Assembly: GCA_907163375.1 (NCBI GenBank)
Contig: CAJQUW010007937.1
Location: 372,001-436,000 of the forward strand
Direction: 5' to 3'
Length of the DNA stretch: 64,000 nucleotides
From: Prostheceraeus crozeri
Taxonomy: Eukaryota > Platyhelminthes > Polycladida > Euryleptidae
Of this stretch, positions 1-12,357 are shown piece by piece. The position numbers and the translations under genes are program-made. Position 1 is the first letter of the stretch, and each line of letters starts with the position of its first letter. The notes under the pieces were generated by a model. That model worked only from the letters and a program-made list of their open reading frames with translations. It was not told where the DNA came from and did no database searches.

Positions 1-37
1 CATCCTGGACGCTCAAACCCGACCAAGCGCGGTCCTG
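1..37 (+). repeat. Dispersed repeat A, copy 1 (cut by window start)
   Basis: The first 37 bases match the 3' half of a repeat of about 80 bp seen again at 1011-1090 and 4369-4446, ending in CCGACCAAGCGCGGTCCT. Only the 3' part is present because the window begins inside it. The family is not recognised. Confidence 0.55.
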
Positions 38-1010
38 TACATTTAAGATGCACAGCCTCAAAAGTTATATCTATAATAGGGAAAGATTAGCATCTATCAA
101 AAAAATAGTAGAGTCACTATTGACTGAAATGTACCTCAGGCATTTGCAAGAAGGACAGAGTCCTGCCAGTAGAGGTCAAGAGGCGGGGACGTAGTCCACC
201 TTCAACTCAAGACGTGCTGTAAAAACAATTCAACGTAGCAACGTAGCATAAGCGATGGAAGTCATTTTAGGGTGAAAATTCGCATTCTTCAGGTGTGCGT
301 GGAAGGTAACAATCAGCCTTAGTTTCAGCCGACTTTTTGGTGTTTTGTTGTTCACCGATAGTATTGCTTCTGTTCGGATGACTTTCCTACTCTGATCAGA
401 GAACATGGCCAACTATAGTCATGTTTCATCTCATGGGAAATCTATTGCGCATGAACACAGTATGCTTTATATTTCGGTATTCAAGTCAACTTGCAAGAGC
501 GATAAACATTCGCAAATTGGTGTACAATAGGAATTAAATTGGTTGAGGCTAACCTCCGGTAGATCATAAAGAAAAATAATAATACTATAGGCCTAACTAA
601 AAACTGAAAGAAAAAAATATAACTTACTACTGCGTATTAGACAAAATTATAAGTCTAACAACTTACTTATGACATAAGCGTCTAAAAAAGGAGTGATTAT
701 AGACATGACACTTGTGTTTCTGCTTATATACTTCAAACTTTGTAACTTATCTAAATCCCAATCTGCTATCAGTCAAATACAAATACAAACAGACCTGTCA
801 TTTCTAATGCGGATAACTGGTCAACCACGTGTGGTGTTACGCAAATGCTTCAATCGAAGTGAGAAGATGAAGCTGAAGATAATGAAAAGTAAAGAATTTG
901 ATCCCTCCAAAGGACCGATCTGGCTTTCCCACAGGTTACATGAAGTGCAACTAAAACAGATAATTGATATATGCTGTGATAAAGTTGATGAGGACAAAAG
1001 CAATAGAGGT
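38..1010. other. Non-coding stretch, nothing recognised
   Basis: AT-rich sequence with short open frames that have no recognisable domain and no convincing splice context. A 150-codon frame at 693-1145 overlaps repeat A copy 2 and shows no family signature. I see no gene here. Confidence 0.4.
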
Positions 1011-1090
1011 CATCAGCAGGAACTTAAGCAAGATTCACGTTTCGGCCCCTTAATTCCTGTACGTTCAAACTCGCTCAAGCGGGGCCCTGC
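1011..1090 (+). repeat. Dispersed repeat A, copy 2
   Basis: Diverged copy of the repeat at 4369-4446, aligned from CATCAGCAGGAACTTAAGC to CAAGCGGGGCCCTG. All three copies in the window lie on the same strand. Both complete copies are preceded by GAGGT, which suggests the repeat starts a few bases further upstream. Confidence 0.55.
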
Positions 1091-2386
1091 TTTAAAGAAA
1101 GCAGCCTCGAAAGAAAAATCTCGGACATGTAGTCAGATACATTGACTACGCCATCGAGATGATTCGAACTGACTAAACTAGAAATATGGAAAAGGAACTT
1201 AAATAAAGTTCGGGCAGTTGTCCAAAAGTTGCTTAGCGGAGAAATAACCGTATTTCAATAAAGTCTCTCTGTGTTTGTGTAACTGCTTTTCAGCACTGCG
1301 CTTAAGATGAAAGCGATTATAACCTCTCGCAATGAGGGTGGTGGAGGTACGATTTATTTTTTCAATAAAATCGCTCTCGTGTGTACAGATGCGAATATAT
1401 CTCAAAACCTGTCCCGCGAAAACTTTGATGCCTATTTTGTAAGGCATAGTGTTTTGAGCAATTTAACATTGTCTCCTTGCTTGGATAGATCGCTTTTACA
1501 GAAATCTTCTTAGAGAAAACGAGACTGTTATTGATGCCTGACGAAAATAATCGATAATAGAACGTAATTAAAGAAGAGTGAAATATCAAGGAACAAAAGG
1601 AATTTTTGCAATATTAATGAGAGATCTACGAGGTATTTGCATGATTCTTACGAGATACTTACTAGTATAAGTCTTGCCGATATTAAAAGTTTAAGTTACT
1701 CTTTTTGCATGGTTAAAAACAATTAAAAAATCTGCCTCAATTTCTGTACCTTGGATTTTGAACTTCATTCTAGATCCAATTAACATCGCTTTAAGGTAAA
1801 TAATCATTGGAGTCAATGTGAATTGCAATCTAAATTAGCACTGGAATCGGCTCAAGTCCATGCCTCGAAATCCCCAATACTACATGACTAGTACATAGAG
1901 TTTGCATATTATGTCCTCGAATGAATGGGAATGACAATTGTCTAAAAAATCATCTGTGTAATATTTTATCGTCATAGTAATGCAGTATAACACAACACTG
2001 TACAAACCGAATACATGTTCAAGAGATTGTTCTTGAATGCACCCTTCTCATGCAGTCAACAAGCGGTGGGTGGTAGGAATGATACGTTGGGTCAATTTTA
2101 CGTAAGTTATATTTTTTTCGTATCTACCGCAGGTTATTGACTGCATCAACAGTGCATCATTCGATTTACAGGAAGTTATGGTGCATAGATGTAAAATGCT
2201 GCGTTGTTATTGCTAACAGATTAGATAGACTCTAGGTCAAAAGTTATTTTTCGAAATCTGTGATCATATTAATGAGGTCCGCTACCTATAAGAATATTGA
2301 TGCCGTCGCCAAAATGTCTTCCATAAACAATAAAATTTATTACTTTATTATAATAAAGAAATGCATCATATTTTCGCGCCGGTTTA
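1091..2386. other. Non-coding stretch, nothing recognised
   Basis: AT-rich, with only short frames lacking domain signatures. No RNA gene, tandem array or long inverted repeat was noticed. It lies upstream of a terminal exon (2942-3217), so it may be intron of that gene, but I could not identify an upstream exon. Confidence 0.35.
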
Positions 2387-2766
2387 GTGCCACTGTAACA
2401 GTTTATTTTTACTCCCTGACAAAATTTACTCCCCAGTAAATTTTTCCTAGGAAATTTTTACTCCCCCAGTAAAATTTACTCCCTAGTAAATTTAGCCTAT
2501 CCGATGCGTTGACTCGCTTGACATTCGCTGTCATCATTTATTCCACACATAAACCGTTTGCTCATAAATTTTTTGCTACTTTGAAGTCATTTGTGAAGTT
2601 TTGGGAACCATTTTTTGTTACTCTACTACTGGTTTTCTTCAATTCCTGCCTATCCCATCTATTTTCATTCCTAAGAACGAATCTGCAATCCGAATTGTGA
2701 AATTCTATCTCATATCAAAGATTACTGGGGGAGTAAATTTTGGCGGGAGTAAAAATTGACTGGCAC
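2387..2766. mobile_element. Inverted-repeat MITE, 380 bp
   Basis: The left end (GTGCCACTG then TTTTTACTCCC and AAATTTACTCCCCAGTAA) and the right end, reverse complemented (GTGCCAGTCAATTTTTACTC, AAATTTACTCCCCCAGTAA), form imperfect terminal inverted repeats of about 45 bp. Near the left end the TTTACTCCC/AGTAAA motif recurs, giving local hairpins. No transposase is encoded, and I could not define a clear target duplication, so the superfamily is open. Confidence 0.6.
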
Positions 2767-2941
2767 ACCACGAAATTGACTACGAGAATTACAACCGATC
2801 TCAATTTTCACATATTACTGTTTAGGCGATGTAGAAGTAGCCTACCTACATTTCAGCATTAATTCAATAATAGAAAGTAATCAATATCTTCTTTACTCCT
2901 AGTCCATGTCAAGTCATGCCAATTCATGTTTTACTCTGCAG

Positions 2942-3217
2942 ATCGATTGTAACAGCAGCGACATTGATGCCATCTATGCTACCGTGAAAGAGGCACTAGA
3001 GAAGGCTGGCATCGAACTGAAGGGCAGTGCCAATGGTACCGCCACCGCTGCTGCCGCCTCCCCTGAAGGCGATGCTGCCCCTGCTGAAACCGAAGGTGCG
3101 AAGGAAGAAGGAGAGAAGAAAGAGGAGGAGCCAGCAGCAGAGGCAGAGAAGAAAGAGGAAACCACTGAAGAAGTGAAAGGAGAAGAGGCAGCCCCAGCGG
3201 AGGAGGCCAAAGAATAA
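2942..3217 (+). CDS. Terminal exon of an unidentified gene with an Ala/Glu/Lys-rich acidic tail
   Basis: The frame opens directly after a good acceptor (TTTTACTCTGCAG, AG at 2940-2941) and runs 91 codons to TAA at 3215-3217. The first 20 or so residues (DIDAIYATVKEALEKAGIEL) look like a short amphipathic helix. The rest is low-complexity Ala, Glu, Lys and Pro, with runs such as EEGEKKEEEP. The exon is far more GC-rich than its surroundings, which supports real coding. An in-frame ATG at 2906 lies on the intron side of the acceptor, so I place the exon start at 2942. The tail recalls acidic tails of cytoskeletal or membrane-associated proteins, but I do not recognise the family and assign no function. 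Upstream exons were not found, so this is partial. Confidence 0.6.
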   Translation: MDCNSSDIDAIYATVKEALEKAGIELKGSANGTATAAAASPEGDAAPAETEGAKEEGEKKEEEPAAEAEKKEETTEEVKGEEAAPAEEAKE

Positions 3218-4368
3218 ATCTTTGGGAAATACTGTGATTCGCCGACGCCTATTGTTTGTTTATTTCAACGTCTGACTCTCGCTCTCAACCAAACTATTAG
3301 AAGCGAGATGCTGCAGACATAACGATGAAATTGACTAATTAACAGATAGCAGGTGGAAGCGATTATCGCAACAATATTAGGACAAAGCAAATATATCTTG
3401 TAAAACAGTCGCAGTCAGACTGGAATTCGATGATGGTATTGTATACGTTCGATTTTCGAATCTCTTCCTTCACAACTTGAACTCTTTCTTAACACTCATC
3501 CTTTTGTGATGATCTTTTTATATGTGACGTCTTGTCAGAACTTTTCTTCCATTTTCTTCTTTTGCATCTTCACCTTGTCCTCATAGAATTCTGTGTTTTT
3601 TGTTTTTTCATAATGTTGAAAGAAAAACACGCCGTTGTATTCTTCTTGAGTTTCATTCTTAACATTTCTTCACTCCATGGCTTTTGTTTTATTTTTATCC
3701 GACAGTATCGATGTACATAACAAAAAGATCGCTCGAATCAAGACTTTTAGGGCACTATCTCATGCAATTAACGATGATGTATAATCAGACGAAATGTAAT
3801 TCGTCAAATTTAATTCTCCGCTTGAAAATGTTACCAGTAACTCCTTGTTGCCTTTGTCATTTCCGTCATTCTTTTATGGCCAATTCTGTACATTTTTGTC
3901 GATCAACGGATAAATTATTGCGCTCTGTGAAGCTGTATTTTGTTTTTTTATCCAATTTGTTGCGGAAATGTACACAGGTCTGTGGGTGCAAGTGAATAGA
4001 AGTATTGAAGTTTTCTGAAGTTTCATCGACAAAGCTAATTCAACGTAGCAAACTGCGTCAAGGTAACAAAGTTAAAAAAACAAGCTAATGACTAGTTAAT
4101 TTTCCATAGGTACAAAATATGATTTGAAAGAAAATTTTTATATCCTAAAATGTCTAAAAATTTTAAAAATGCTTACTAGAAGGACAAACAACGCTTCTCC
4201 TCTTGTGTAATGAATTGGCGAGTAAGTCGTTCTGTTCAAAATTATGTTTATCACTTATATATTGAAAAGATCCTATTTAACAGTCTGCCCATTCAGATGA
4301 TAATCTAAAACGTGAAAAAGAATTCTACAAAATATGCATGCAAATTATTTGACTATTTCTGATGAGGT
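3218..4368. other. 3' UTR and intergenic sequence
   Basis: The stop codon overlaps an AATAAA-like string (GAATAAATC), which is too close to be the working polyadenylation signal. What follows is T-rich sequence that probably includes the 3' UTR of the preceding exon. Open frames at 3532-3995 are T-rich and show no domain signature. Confidence 0.35.
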
Positions 4369-4446
4369 CATCAACAGGAACTTGGTCAGGACGATCGCGT
4401 TTCGACCGCTTAATCCTGGACGCTCAAACCCGACCAAGCGCGGTCC
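4369..4446 (+). repeat. Dispersed repeat A, copy 3
   Basis: The best copy, from CATCAACAGGAACTTGG to CCAAGCGCGGTCCT. Its 3' 35 bases are nearly identical to window positions 1-37. It could be the conserved end of a longer retroposon, but flanking similarity was not traced. Confidence 0.6.
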
Positions 4447-6079
4447 TAAATTCGATTATCATCATTATCTATGCAACATATTTTTATAGGAGTTTTTGGA
4501 AAACAAAGCATCTTTAGTGGAAGTTGAACCTCATCATTGCGGTTCTGATCATGCCATTGTAATTTCTCTTATTTCATAAAATTTGATGTAAGATAATTTT
4601 GAATCTTAAGAGCAATAAAACTGAATCGAGTGAGTTAAGTTTGGATTCGAATTAGAAAGAGTGCATATTTGATACTCCCAGGTGGTGACTCCAAAGATAA
4701 CTCCGAAACCATTTTTAAACGTAAATTTCATGTTGTGGTCTAGTGTGGAAGCGCCACTTACTTGCCTCGAGCTTTGAAATCGTGATAGGCCGTAGGGACG
4801 TTCGTGTCATGTTCTTGATTATACAATTCTATAATTCAAACCCAGGTAAAAAATCAAACACGCTACTTGAACGTCTCGCTATGCAAATTAAGCATCTTAG
4901 TGACTTGTCAGATAGGCATGCTTCATTTCATCGATAAATGTCCACTACAGCAATCAAGTGTAAACGTTTGCGGACTTAACTCTAACGGAGATATCTCAGG
5001 TAACATCTTTTCACACACACTCTAGCGTTCACGATCTCGAAATGTACGTATACTTATTCAATAGTTCGCTTCAAAGATCATATAATTATTTTTCATCAGT
5101 TGCATCGAGGCTATATTGATTTTGTCATTTGTATCGCATTATGGCGATTTTCCTTGCAACGTCAGAAGATTGCAAGGCAGTTATTTAAAAATACTCTCAT
5201 TTGTCTGAATTTAGCGGCTTGACAACATGCTACATATGTACTATATTATGATTATGTGAATCTATGCACATCGGTGGTGACGGTAATAATTGACCGAAGC
5301 ATAACGATTATTTTGCAGGGCGACAAAAAATTGCGTATTCCAAGACTCTTTTATATTCACCGCGACCTAAGTATTATGTTATGTAATGCTAAGTAGGCCA
5401 ACCTTTGCAAATTATTTACAAAATATAGACAAGAAATTAGAAAGTAGCAACGTACACGTTGAAATTAAGTGTAGCACTTATGTTCCAAATAATGTAATGA
5501 TATGACCACTTGACCAACTGACATCACTTTGTTTTTGCGATTTCCTAGAGCACTTTTAATGGCATTTTCAGAGAAAATAAACGATAGTCTAGAGACAATA
5601 AAATAGCACCAATAAACAATTCGACTCTTAATTAAGCTAATATGATTCACCATGAGAGACGTTTAACTGCTATAGTATCAAGCCTTGATGATGTTTCCTG
5701 CTGTTGGCGACGAATGCAGTCAACACCACTTCACCGTGTTATATTTGTGTTACATGTGCGTATATGCGCAATGTTGGAATGCTAGAATCATTTCATTTTT
5801 GATGGCCTTTCCCAAACTAACTTAATTGATCCGTGCTGCGTCAGCTTTGATCAACTGGCCTAGTAATGGAACAAGACGCGAGTTATTTTGTGACAATTAG
5901 TCTAGCTCATGAAGAACGGCTGTTATACTAGTATTAACTAGTAGTTAAGCTAGTCGATACACAAGTTTCTAGCCTTTGCAAGAAGATCAATTATAGCATG
6001 CGAAGACTAAAGCCAATAGCAAGATCTTTGGAGCCTGACATAGAAATCGGTGATATATTCCATCATACATGTAACTTCA
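4447..6079. other. Non-coding stretch, nothing recognised
   Basis: AT-rich sequence with no ORF of recognisable family, no tandem array and no RNA gene seen. Confidence 0.35.
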
Positions 6080-6580
6080 ACATTGGACTACTGCAATCCA
6101 CTTCTTTCAAATGCACCGCAGTACTAGCTGAAGAAATTGCAGATTTTGCAGAATAGAGCGGCCAGATTAATCCTCAATTGCAGTCTCCACGAGCTTCATG
6201 TAAAGGATCTCCTCCTACATCTTCACTGGTTGCCGGTAGAGGCTAGGATAATGTATAAAATTTGTCTAATTGTTAACAAATGCTTGATGGGATCAGCACC
6301 AGGTTATCTGCAAAGTGAAATTCAACTTCATGAACCACGCAAGCGAGCTTGAGAAATTGTGTACATAATAGCAGCTCTCTTGAGATCCCATGGACCACCA
6401 ACATCACTCACGGCGATTGCACATTTTCATTTGTTGCTGCAGCTTGCTGGAATGAACTGTCAGATGACATTCGCTCCCTCTCCAATACCATTCATTTCAA
6501 AAGAATTCTAGAAAGCCATTTGTTTAAGAAATTTGTAGCCGCTAAGAACATTTTTGTGAAATCGGGATATATGTAAATGA
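6080..6580 (+). pseudogene. LINE (CR1/L2-type) reverse-transcriptase C-terminus, degraded
   Basis: Translation shows the typical end of a CR1/L2-like non-LTR polymerase. It begins with LDYCN-like residues near 6083, then LQILQNRAARLILN, then LHWLPVEARIMYKICLIVNK and SAPGYL, and later CWNELSDDIRS and SHLFKKF. The motifs fall in two frames that change near 6352, so the copy carries at least one frameshift, and a stop interrupts the upstream part near 6121. It is 5'-truncated, as is usual for LINEs, and has no role for neighbouring genes. Confidence 0.8.
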
Positions 6581-6835
6581 ATTATTATTAATTTTGATCA
6601 TTATATATATGACCAGAACACTATTAAGTGGTGTGGTCACTTACGATGCAACAATTTCCAATGTTAGGAACAAAGGCTTTCAGAATTCATTAATGCTGTA
6701 TAGATTGCCAAGCGCCAAGTGTGTTTTATGATTCTGGATAACTTATCTTAGGAAAACGCATTTCACTAATGCTTAATTGAAAGTATGATTGATGTTTGAG
6801 AGTATGTTACTCAACTATTACGTATATTACTCGTA

Positions 6836-7447
6836 AATGAAAAGCAAAGGGGAAGATGGGGTTGGATATGCCTTAGTAGAGAAAACGAAAATAGGAGACA
6901 AGTCTGGAATGAAATTAGGTATGTACCATGATAGGCAAACTCTCAAGCTTGAATTTCGGATTTTCACTTTTTGTATTTTAGATGCAGCCTATACAGCATT
7001 AATTGTGTATTGTTTTGTTCGTAGCAAATTTCGAGTTTGGTTGCATAAGGTTTTGTACTTACAAAGGTTTTTCTCCTATAATTAATTACTTATTACCTAT
7101 AGGTACTAAATTCACATCGAACTTGGATGTTTCTCCATGTATCAGATTTAGCTTAATTTCTCACACGGAACCTTGGTATTTGATTTTTTTATTAATGGCA
7201 GCCTATCTCACAGCTATGAGAAAGAGAATTATCAAGAGAAATTAGACAAAAATGAATAATATTGCGAAGCTTGTAATTTAGTTGTAATTACACTGGCCTT
7301 ACCTTTTATCGTCGCCACTTTGCTCTCAGATTGCATACCAGGTATGGTAGCATGACAACGTTTTCATTAGAAGGCAATTTGTTCTGAGTGCACACAAAGA
7401 AAACCCGTTTTTTCAACCTCTACCCCATCTTCCCCTACTCTTCTTGA
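6836..7447. mobile_element. Possible MITE bounded by GGGGAAGATGGGGT inverted repeats
   Basis: The motif GGGGAAGATGGGGT near 6850 appears inverted as ACCCCATCTTCCCC near 7422. Similarity beyond this 14-bp core is weak, and no target duplication was defined. The two short frames inside have no family signature. Confidence 0.3.
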
Positions 7448-8629
7448 ATGGGCCGACATATGAAATTGCTGAATAAGTTGCCATTCCATATTTCTGAAAA
7501 TTAACAGAAATTTCTTATTGTGGCAAAGACAGAACTTTCTATTGCTTTAAGGTCACAAGTGGTTTGTTTGTTTGAATACGATGAAGGTTGCTTCATGGGG
7601 AGCTAAATATGAGTTTGAGCAGTTTGCCTCTCCAACTGAGCTCAGGTGGAAAGGTCAAAGGCTACAATTTTATCAACCATTTGATAGCATGAAGCGATCA
7701 ATATCTGCATGAAATAACCTGCAAGATATTGTCTTCTCCATGGTTTATCTGAAATTCAAACATGATATGACTACTGGTGGCAGAACAAAATATCAGAGAG
7801 ATGGGTGTGTGTACATGAAGCGACTCGACTTGTCTCACGAACACTTTTGCTGCTCATGCCTCAACATCGCACTGACCCTGCAGTCAAGGTATCTTGATGG
7901 TTATCAACCACAAAGCAAAGCCGGGATAAATGCATGCCGAGCTGCCTGTCATGAAGTCCTTCAGCTTGTTCAGCTACTCTATAAGATGTTTTCTGTGCCG
8001 TACTGACGAGTTCTTGCTGGAGGAAATGCTTGCGGCTGCTGATGTTGTTCAAGTCGGAGGACATCTTTCCATTATGTCTAGGCGAACTGGCATTCGGTAA
8101 TCTTCTATTGATTGTAGCTATTGATAGGCCTGCATCGCTTCAATTGGAGGACAACCCGGTAACATTCGAGCATTTAAAAAGGCTTTTCGTGAGCCGCATA
8201 GCTGAACAGCGAAATGGAAGTTTTACGACAAGGGTAGCCAATCTCAATCATCCTGTAGACTCAAGTTTAGGCTCCTCGCGAACCGCAATCATTTCACATA
8301 AGATATTCAAAAATTCATGCTAGCTAGCTTGTGCGTCGTGCGGTTGTGTCTCAGCTGTCCGTCTCGTGGTTTTCATCTTCGCTCCCGTATCTTGCGTCAC
8401 AGTGATCATTCGGTTTGGATCTTTATATATTCTGCATCCTCGTTGTCCAATGCCTTTTTTGTAACTTTTTTATCTTCGTGGGAATCCCCGTCAATGCCTC
8501 CCCGTATTTATTTTGCTTCTTGTTTTTTTTGTCTCAGCCTGCGTCAGATCTGGATCTGGAGTAATCACCGTCCACCGTCCCTGTCAATCTAGGTAAACTC
8601 GTAAACCTGTCAACAAATACCTTACACTC
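7448..8629. other. Non-coding stretch, nothing recognised
   Basis: Several open frames of 60-97 codons overlap on both strands, but none shows a conserved motif. No structured repeat was noticed. Confidence 0.35.
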
Positions 8630-8720
8630 CTTGTGGTCATCGTGGTCTTCTGGTTAGACGGCTGGAAACACGTCTCTCTTTTGCTGACTGGTGCACCTGG
8701 TTCGAACCCTGACACGATCA
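8630..8720 (+). repeat. tRNA-derived SINE head
   Basis: Two polymerase III promoter-like boxes are present: TGGTTAGACGG at 8651-8661 (A box) and GGTTCGAACCC at 8699-8709 (B box). The flanks do not fold into a good acceptor stem, so this is better read as a SINE head than a working tRNA gene. The 3' limit of the SINE body was not determined. Confidence 0.5.
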
Positions 8721-10899
8721 GATCCACATTCCCCTGGTGCCCTTCTCCGGCCACTATCTCGTGGTCTCAATCATTTCTTTTGACTTCTTTTTGTCAAGTC
8801 ATGTCACCCATCACCTCCCATGACTAATCCAAACAGCACATCTCCTACTCTGCTCCATTAAATGAGGACAAGAATTGCCGATGACAACAGAAAGGAATAG
8901 TTCACTTGCTGAGACCTCAACTGGACAAACATTGTAATACTACGGTTCAGTGTGGGTGAGAGAATGGAAGGTGTTGAAAATCGCTCAGACATGAAGTTAC
9001 GCTGGTTCGAGGCATGAAGACGAAAGTTTCTCAATCCAAGAGTTCTTGAAAAGGCAATGTCCCAGATGAGTTAATGTCGTGGACGATAACGCTTTTATGG
9101 AACGGACGCATTACAGGTCAACAACGTTATTGGTTCTTCGTCTTAGAGCCGAATCTGATGGTTCGCTGAGGAGAGAAAGCAGAGGAGGGGAGGAACACTG
9201 ATCTGGTTTGGCTGAAGTTTGGCAATCCGATTGAGTTGAATCCCATAGTCCTCTCAACAGCCCGTCGCCGCCAACCCCGGTTCCGAAAACTCAGGCTTTT
9301 GCGTCTACTCTCACAGATGTTACATCGCAAAAAGGAATTAACTACGAAAACCCCTCTTAGCGGAAAACGGCAAGTTTCCGAAACGTGTAGTGATTCAAGG
9401 GAAGACTCGTGCTCAACGTGAAGAGTTTTTAAGAAGACACCATGAAGACGGCTCGTGAACGCAAAGCCAAACGGCGAAGATTTATTATAAATAAACAACG
9501 AGTCCGACGTTCGGAAGGGAACTGGATCCAATGGAAATTTTTTCGGTGAGGATTTTACCTCTGGACAACCGTAATCGAAATTATCGTTCATGGATGCTCA
9601 TAATGCTCGATCACTTTTGCCAAAATTTGATGAGCTATGTGCTGTCTTGTCTTCCTTTAACGAACGAAATTGAGTGATAACAGATCAAACATATCTATTC
9701 CAACATAACTGAATGACTGATCTGTCTGTGCGGCTATGATCTGTATAGTCAGACCGGTCGGTCGCATTGGTGGTGGATCTCTGACCTACATCTCCTCTTC
9801 CAATCCATGTGTGTCAATTAACAGCTATCCTTGTCCATGTTTCCTTGCCATTGCTTTTCCTTGAGAGTACCTAATGTCCATGTATTTTGATTAGTACGTA
9901 TATGAGACTCTGGTTTTGAAGTAAATGTCTGAGTGATGACTGATATGTGCATTAATTGATATGTTGGATGCTATGCTTTTGAAATATCCTGATTCCAGAA
10001 ATCATTAGTGTGACTTTAACCAATTTGACTCATCTCATCAATTCATCAATTTTCCATTGTGACCGAACCTACGAACACCTACCTCCCTCACCTTCCCTAC
10101 TGGATCAGATTATGGTGACTCTGACCTACACGAGATTTTTACGATCACGAAGCCTCATGATTGTCCTCCAAATGTTCATCTGACCACAACACTATTCTGC
10201 TAGCCATAATGAATGATGTTCGTAAAAAAAACTTGAAACTGGACCAACGTCTGGGACTTTCGAAGATCAAAGTAAAAGGTTTCAACTATCTTTCTCTGTT
10301 TGACTGCACACTGTGAGCTGAACACGGCTGGTTTATCTTGATCACACATTGCCTGAGTTCAAATGCATCGTTCAAGCAGCGATATCATCTATTCCATTCA
10401 GCTAACCGCTTTGCTATCTAAAAAGCACCTTGTATGGGATGAACCCAATACTGAAGGAAAACCTCATAACAAGGAGAAACCAGCTTTTAGGGAGAAGAAT
10501 TGGCCTTTTGCTCAACAAACTACAAAAGAGTTTTTAACGAATTGATTACGAAATGCATGATTGAATTGGAAAGAAAAGCAGATCAAGAGGTCGTCCAAGA
10601 ATGTTTGTGGCGAGTTGTTAACGAGGCTTCCGCAAATCCAGTTCGAATTGCTTTGATCTTTGATAGCCAGTCTTGGCGAGCATAAAACCTTTTCTCTTTC
10701 TGTTCAACAATTTTTGAAATGAGTTTAATATGATGCTTTGATGATGATTTGTGCAATCTTAATGAAGAATTGTGGGATTGTCAAGTTGATTTCCTTTTGA
10801 TGTTTTTTTGCACTTATTTATATGAAGAGTCACTCACACTGGGCGAGATGGATGGTATCTCGCCTTAATATCAGTGTGATTGCTGGAGTTATATCCTCA
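8721..10899. other. Non-coding or unassigned stretch
   Basis: The longest frame here (154 codons, minus strand, 9127-9591) has no recognisable motif and no clear splice context. The stretch from about 10330 may belong to the LINE that is recognisable from 10900 on. Confidence 0.3.
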
Positions 10900-12345
10900 A
10901 CCCTTCCTTGAATTTTCAACAAATCCATTCCATTGATGATGTCCCTGCAGCTTGAGAAATTGGCCGACTCATCCGACGTGCATAAATTCGCAACCCCGGC
11001 ATCGCCCTCTATTCGCCCAACTTCGCTGACTCCAGTGTTCAGCAAGGTTTTGAAAAATAGTTATAGTTCGTTAGTTCAGCACTCGTTGATGGCTGTATGG
11101 ACATCATCAGTTTGCACCTCATTGCCATGGTTCCACGGAAGGGCACTTGTTCGTGTCCCATGAATTGGTCACTGAGTTTTATGGACAAACCTATGTCATG
11201 GCTGTAAATATACCGTCCTTGATTGTATGGATGACTTTGACAAAGTCTTGCCAAGTCCTTTGAATCATCGCATGTGTTTCAAATAATCAAAATCATGGAT
11301 GATCAATCTGGCTTGTAACTATCTAACCGGGCGGCCACAAAGGCTCAAGGTCAAGGTGTCCTACAGCACCACGCGGGCAATGTCCATCTGGAATCCTCAG
11401 GGGGTCCAGTGCTGGCCCGGTTCTGTTTGCACTTGTTATGGTTTTGTTGACCATCGTATCTGATTCGTCGTTGTTTTGTATGCAGATGACGTCTGATTTT
11501 GTATGCAGATGGTATGCAACTGGATCTCGGGCCGTTCGCGCACTGGTACTATTCAAGATTGGACAATCAAGATTCAAATGTCCATGAACATCAGAAACAT
11601 CAAGCAACTTATCATTCAAAAAAGGCTTAGCAGGTGAATTTCCAATAAGCTGACATTGTGTCTTCAGTGAATTCTAGATTCTGGGTGTCACTATGGAATG
11701 ATAACTTACTGGAACTCGCTTTTGGTATAATTCCCTTAAGCATGGCATCACAGCGACTTTAATGTAAGCTTGCAATTAAAATCTATTTTGTCACGTGATG
11801 TCTATTGATTTCCGGTCTATCACCAATCATTTTGTACAAGTCTATCACTCAATCATTTTGTCATCTGTTAATTTGCCTGGCACTTTTTGGTGTGATAGGC
11901 TCGAATGCTTTCACAAAATAGAGCACAAAATAATTTTGTGGCAGGACAATTTCCTGTGTGGCAGGCACTGTTCCTGTGATTCAATTCCTTCTAAAAGAGC
12001 AGACTGTGCGTTTTGCCGTTTGTGAGTCTTTTCAGTATCCCGATCATTCCAATCACTTGTGCCAAAGCGTAATGTTGACGGTATGTTCAACCTTTGTTGC
12101 CACATACAACACTTTCCAGGACACTACATTCTTTTTTCTCCCTGGACGTCCTGTACTTTTCTTTAAATAATTTATGCGTTTTTTTTTTTTTTTGTGTTTC
12201 TACTTGACACCTTTTATTACACTGCAAGTAATTTATGTTATGCTAACCTTAGTTAATTAAACTATAACTTGTAATTTCTTGCAACTTTTTCGATTTTCAT
12301 TCATGACGACAAATAAACACCTTACTTCTACTTCTACTTCTTCAA
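10900..12345 (+). pseudogene. LINE reverse-transcriptase fragment, heavily degraded
   Basis: Scattered reverse-transcriptase motifs occur in order on the plus strand. These are RPTSLTPVFSKVL near 11010 (polymerase block), GSSAGPVLFALVM near 11400 (the PQGxxxGPxLF region), YADDV near 11478 (catalytic YxDD), and an ILGVTM-type motif near 11680. They lie in different frames with stops between them, so the copy is dead. The 3' end appears to be the AATAAACACC plus TACTTC repeats at about 12313-12345, a tail style common in animal LINEs. The clade (CR1/Jockey-like) is inferred only. Confidence 0.65.
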
Positions 12346-12357
12346 CATCACCTCCAA

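Noticed and set aside
9127-9591. 154-codon minus-strand frame
   Set aside because: No recognisable motif; another frame is open on the opposite strand. Not enough support for a gene.
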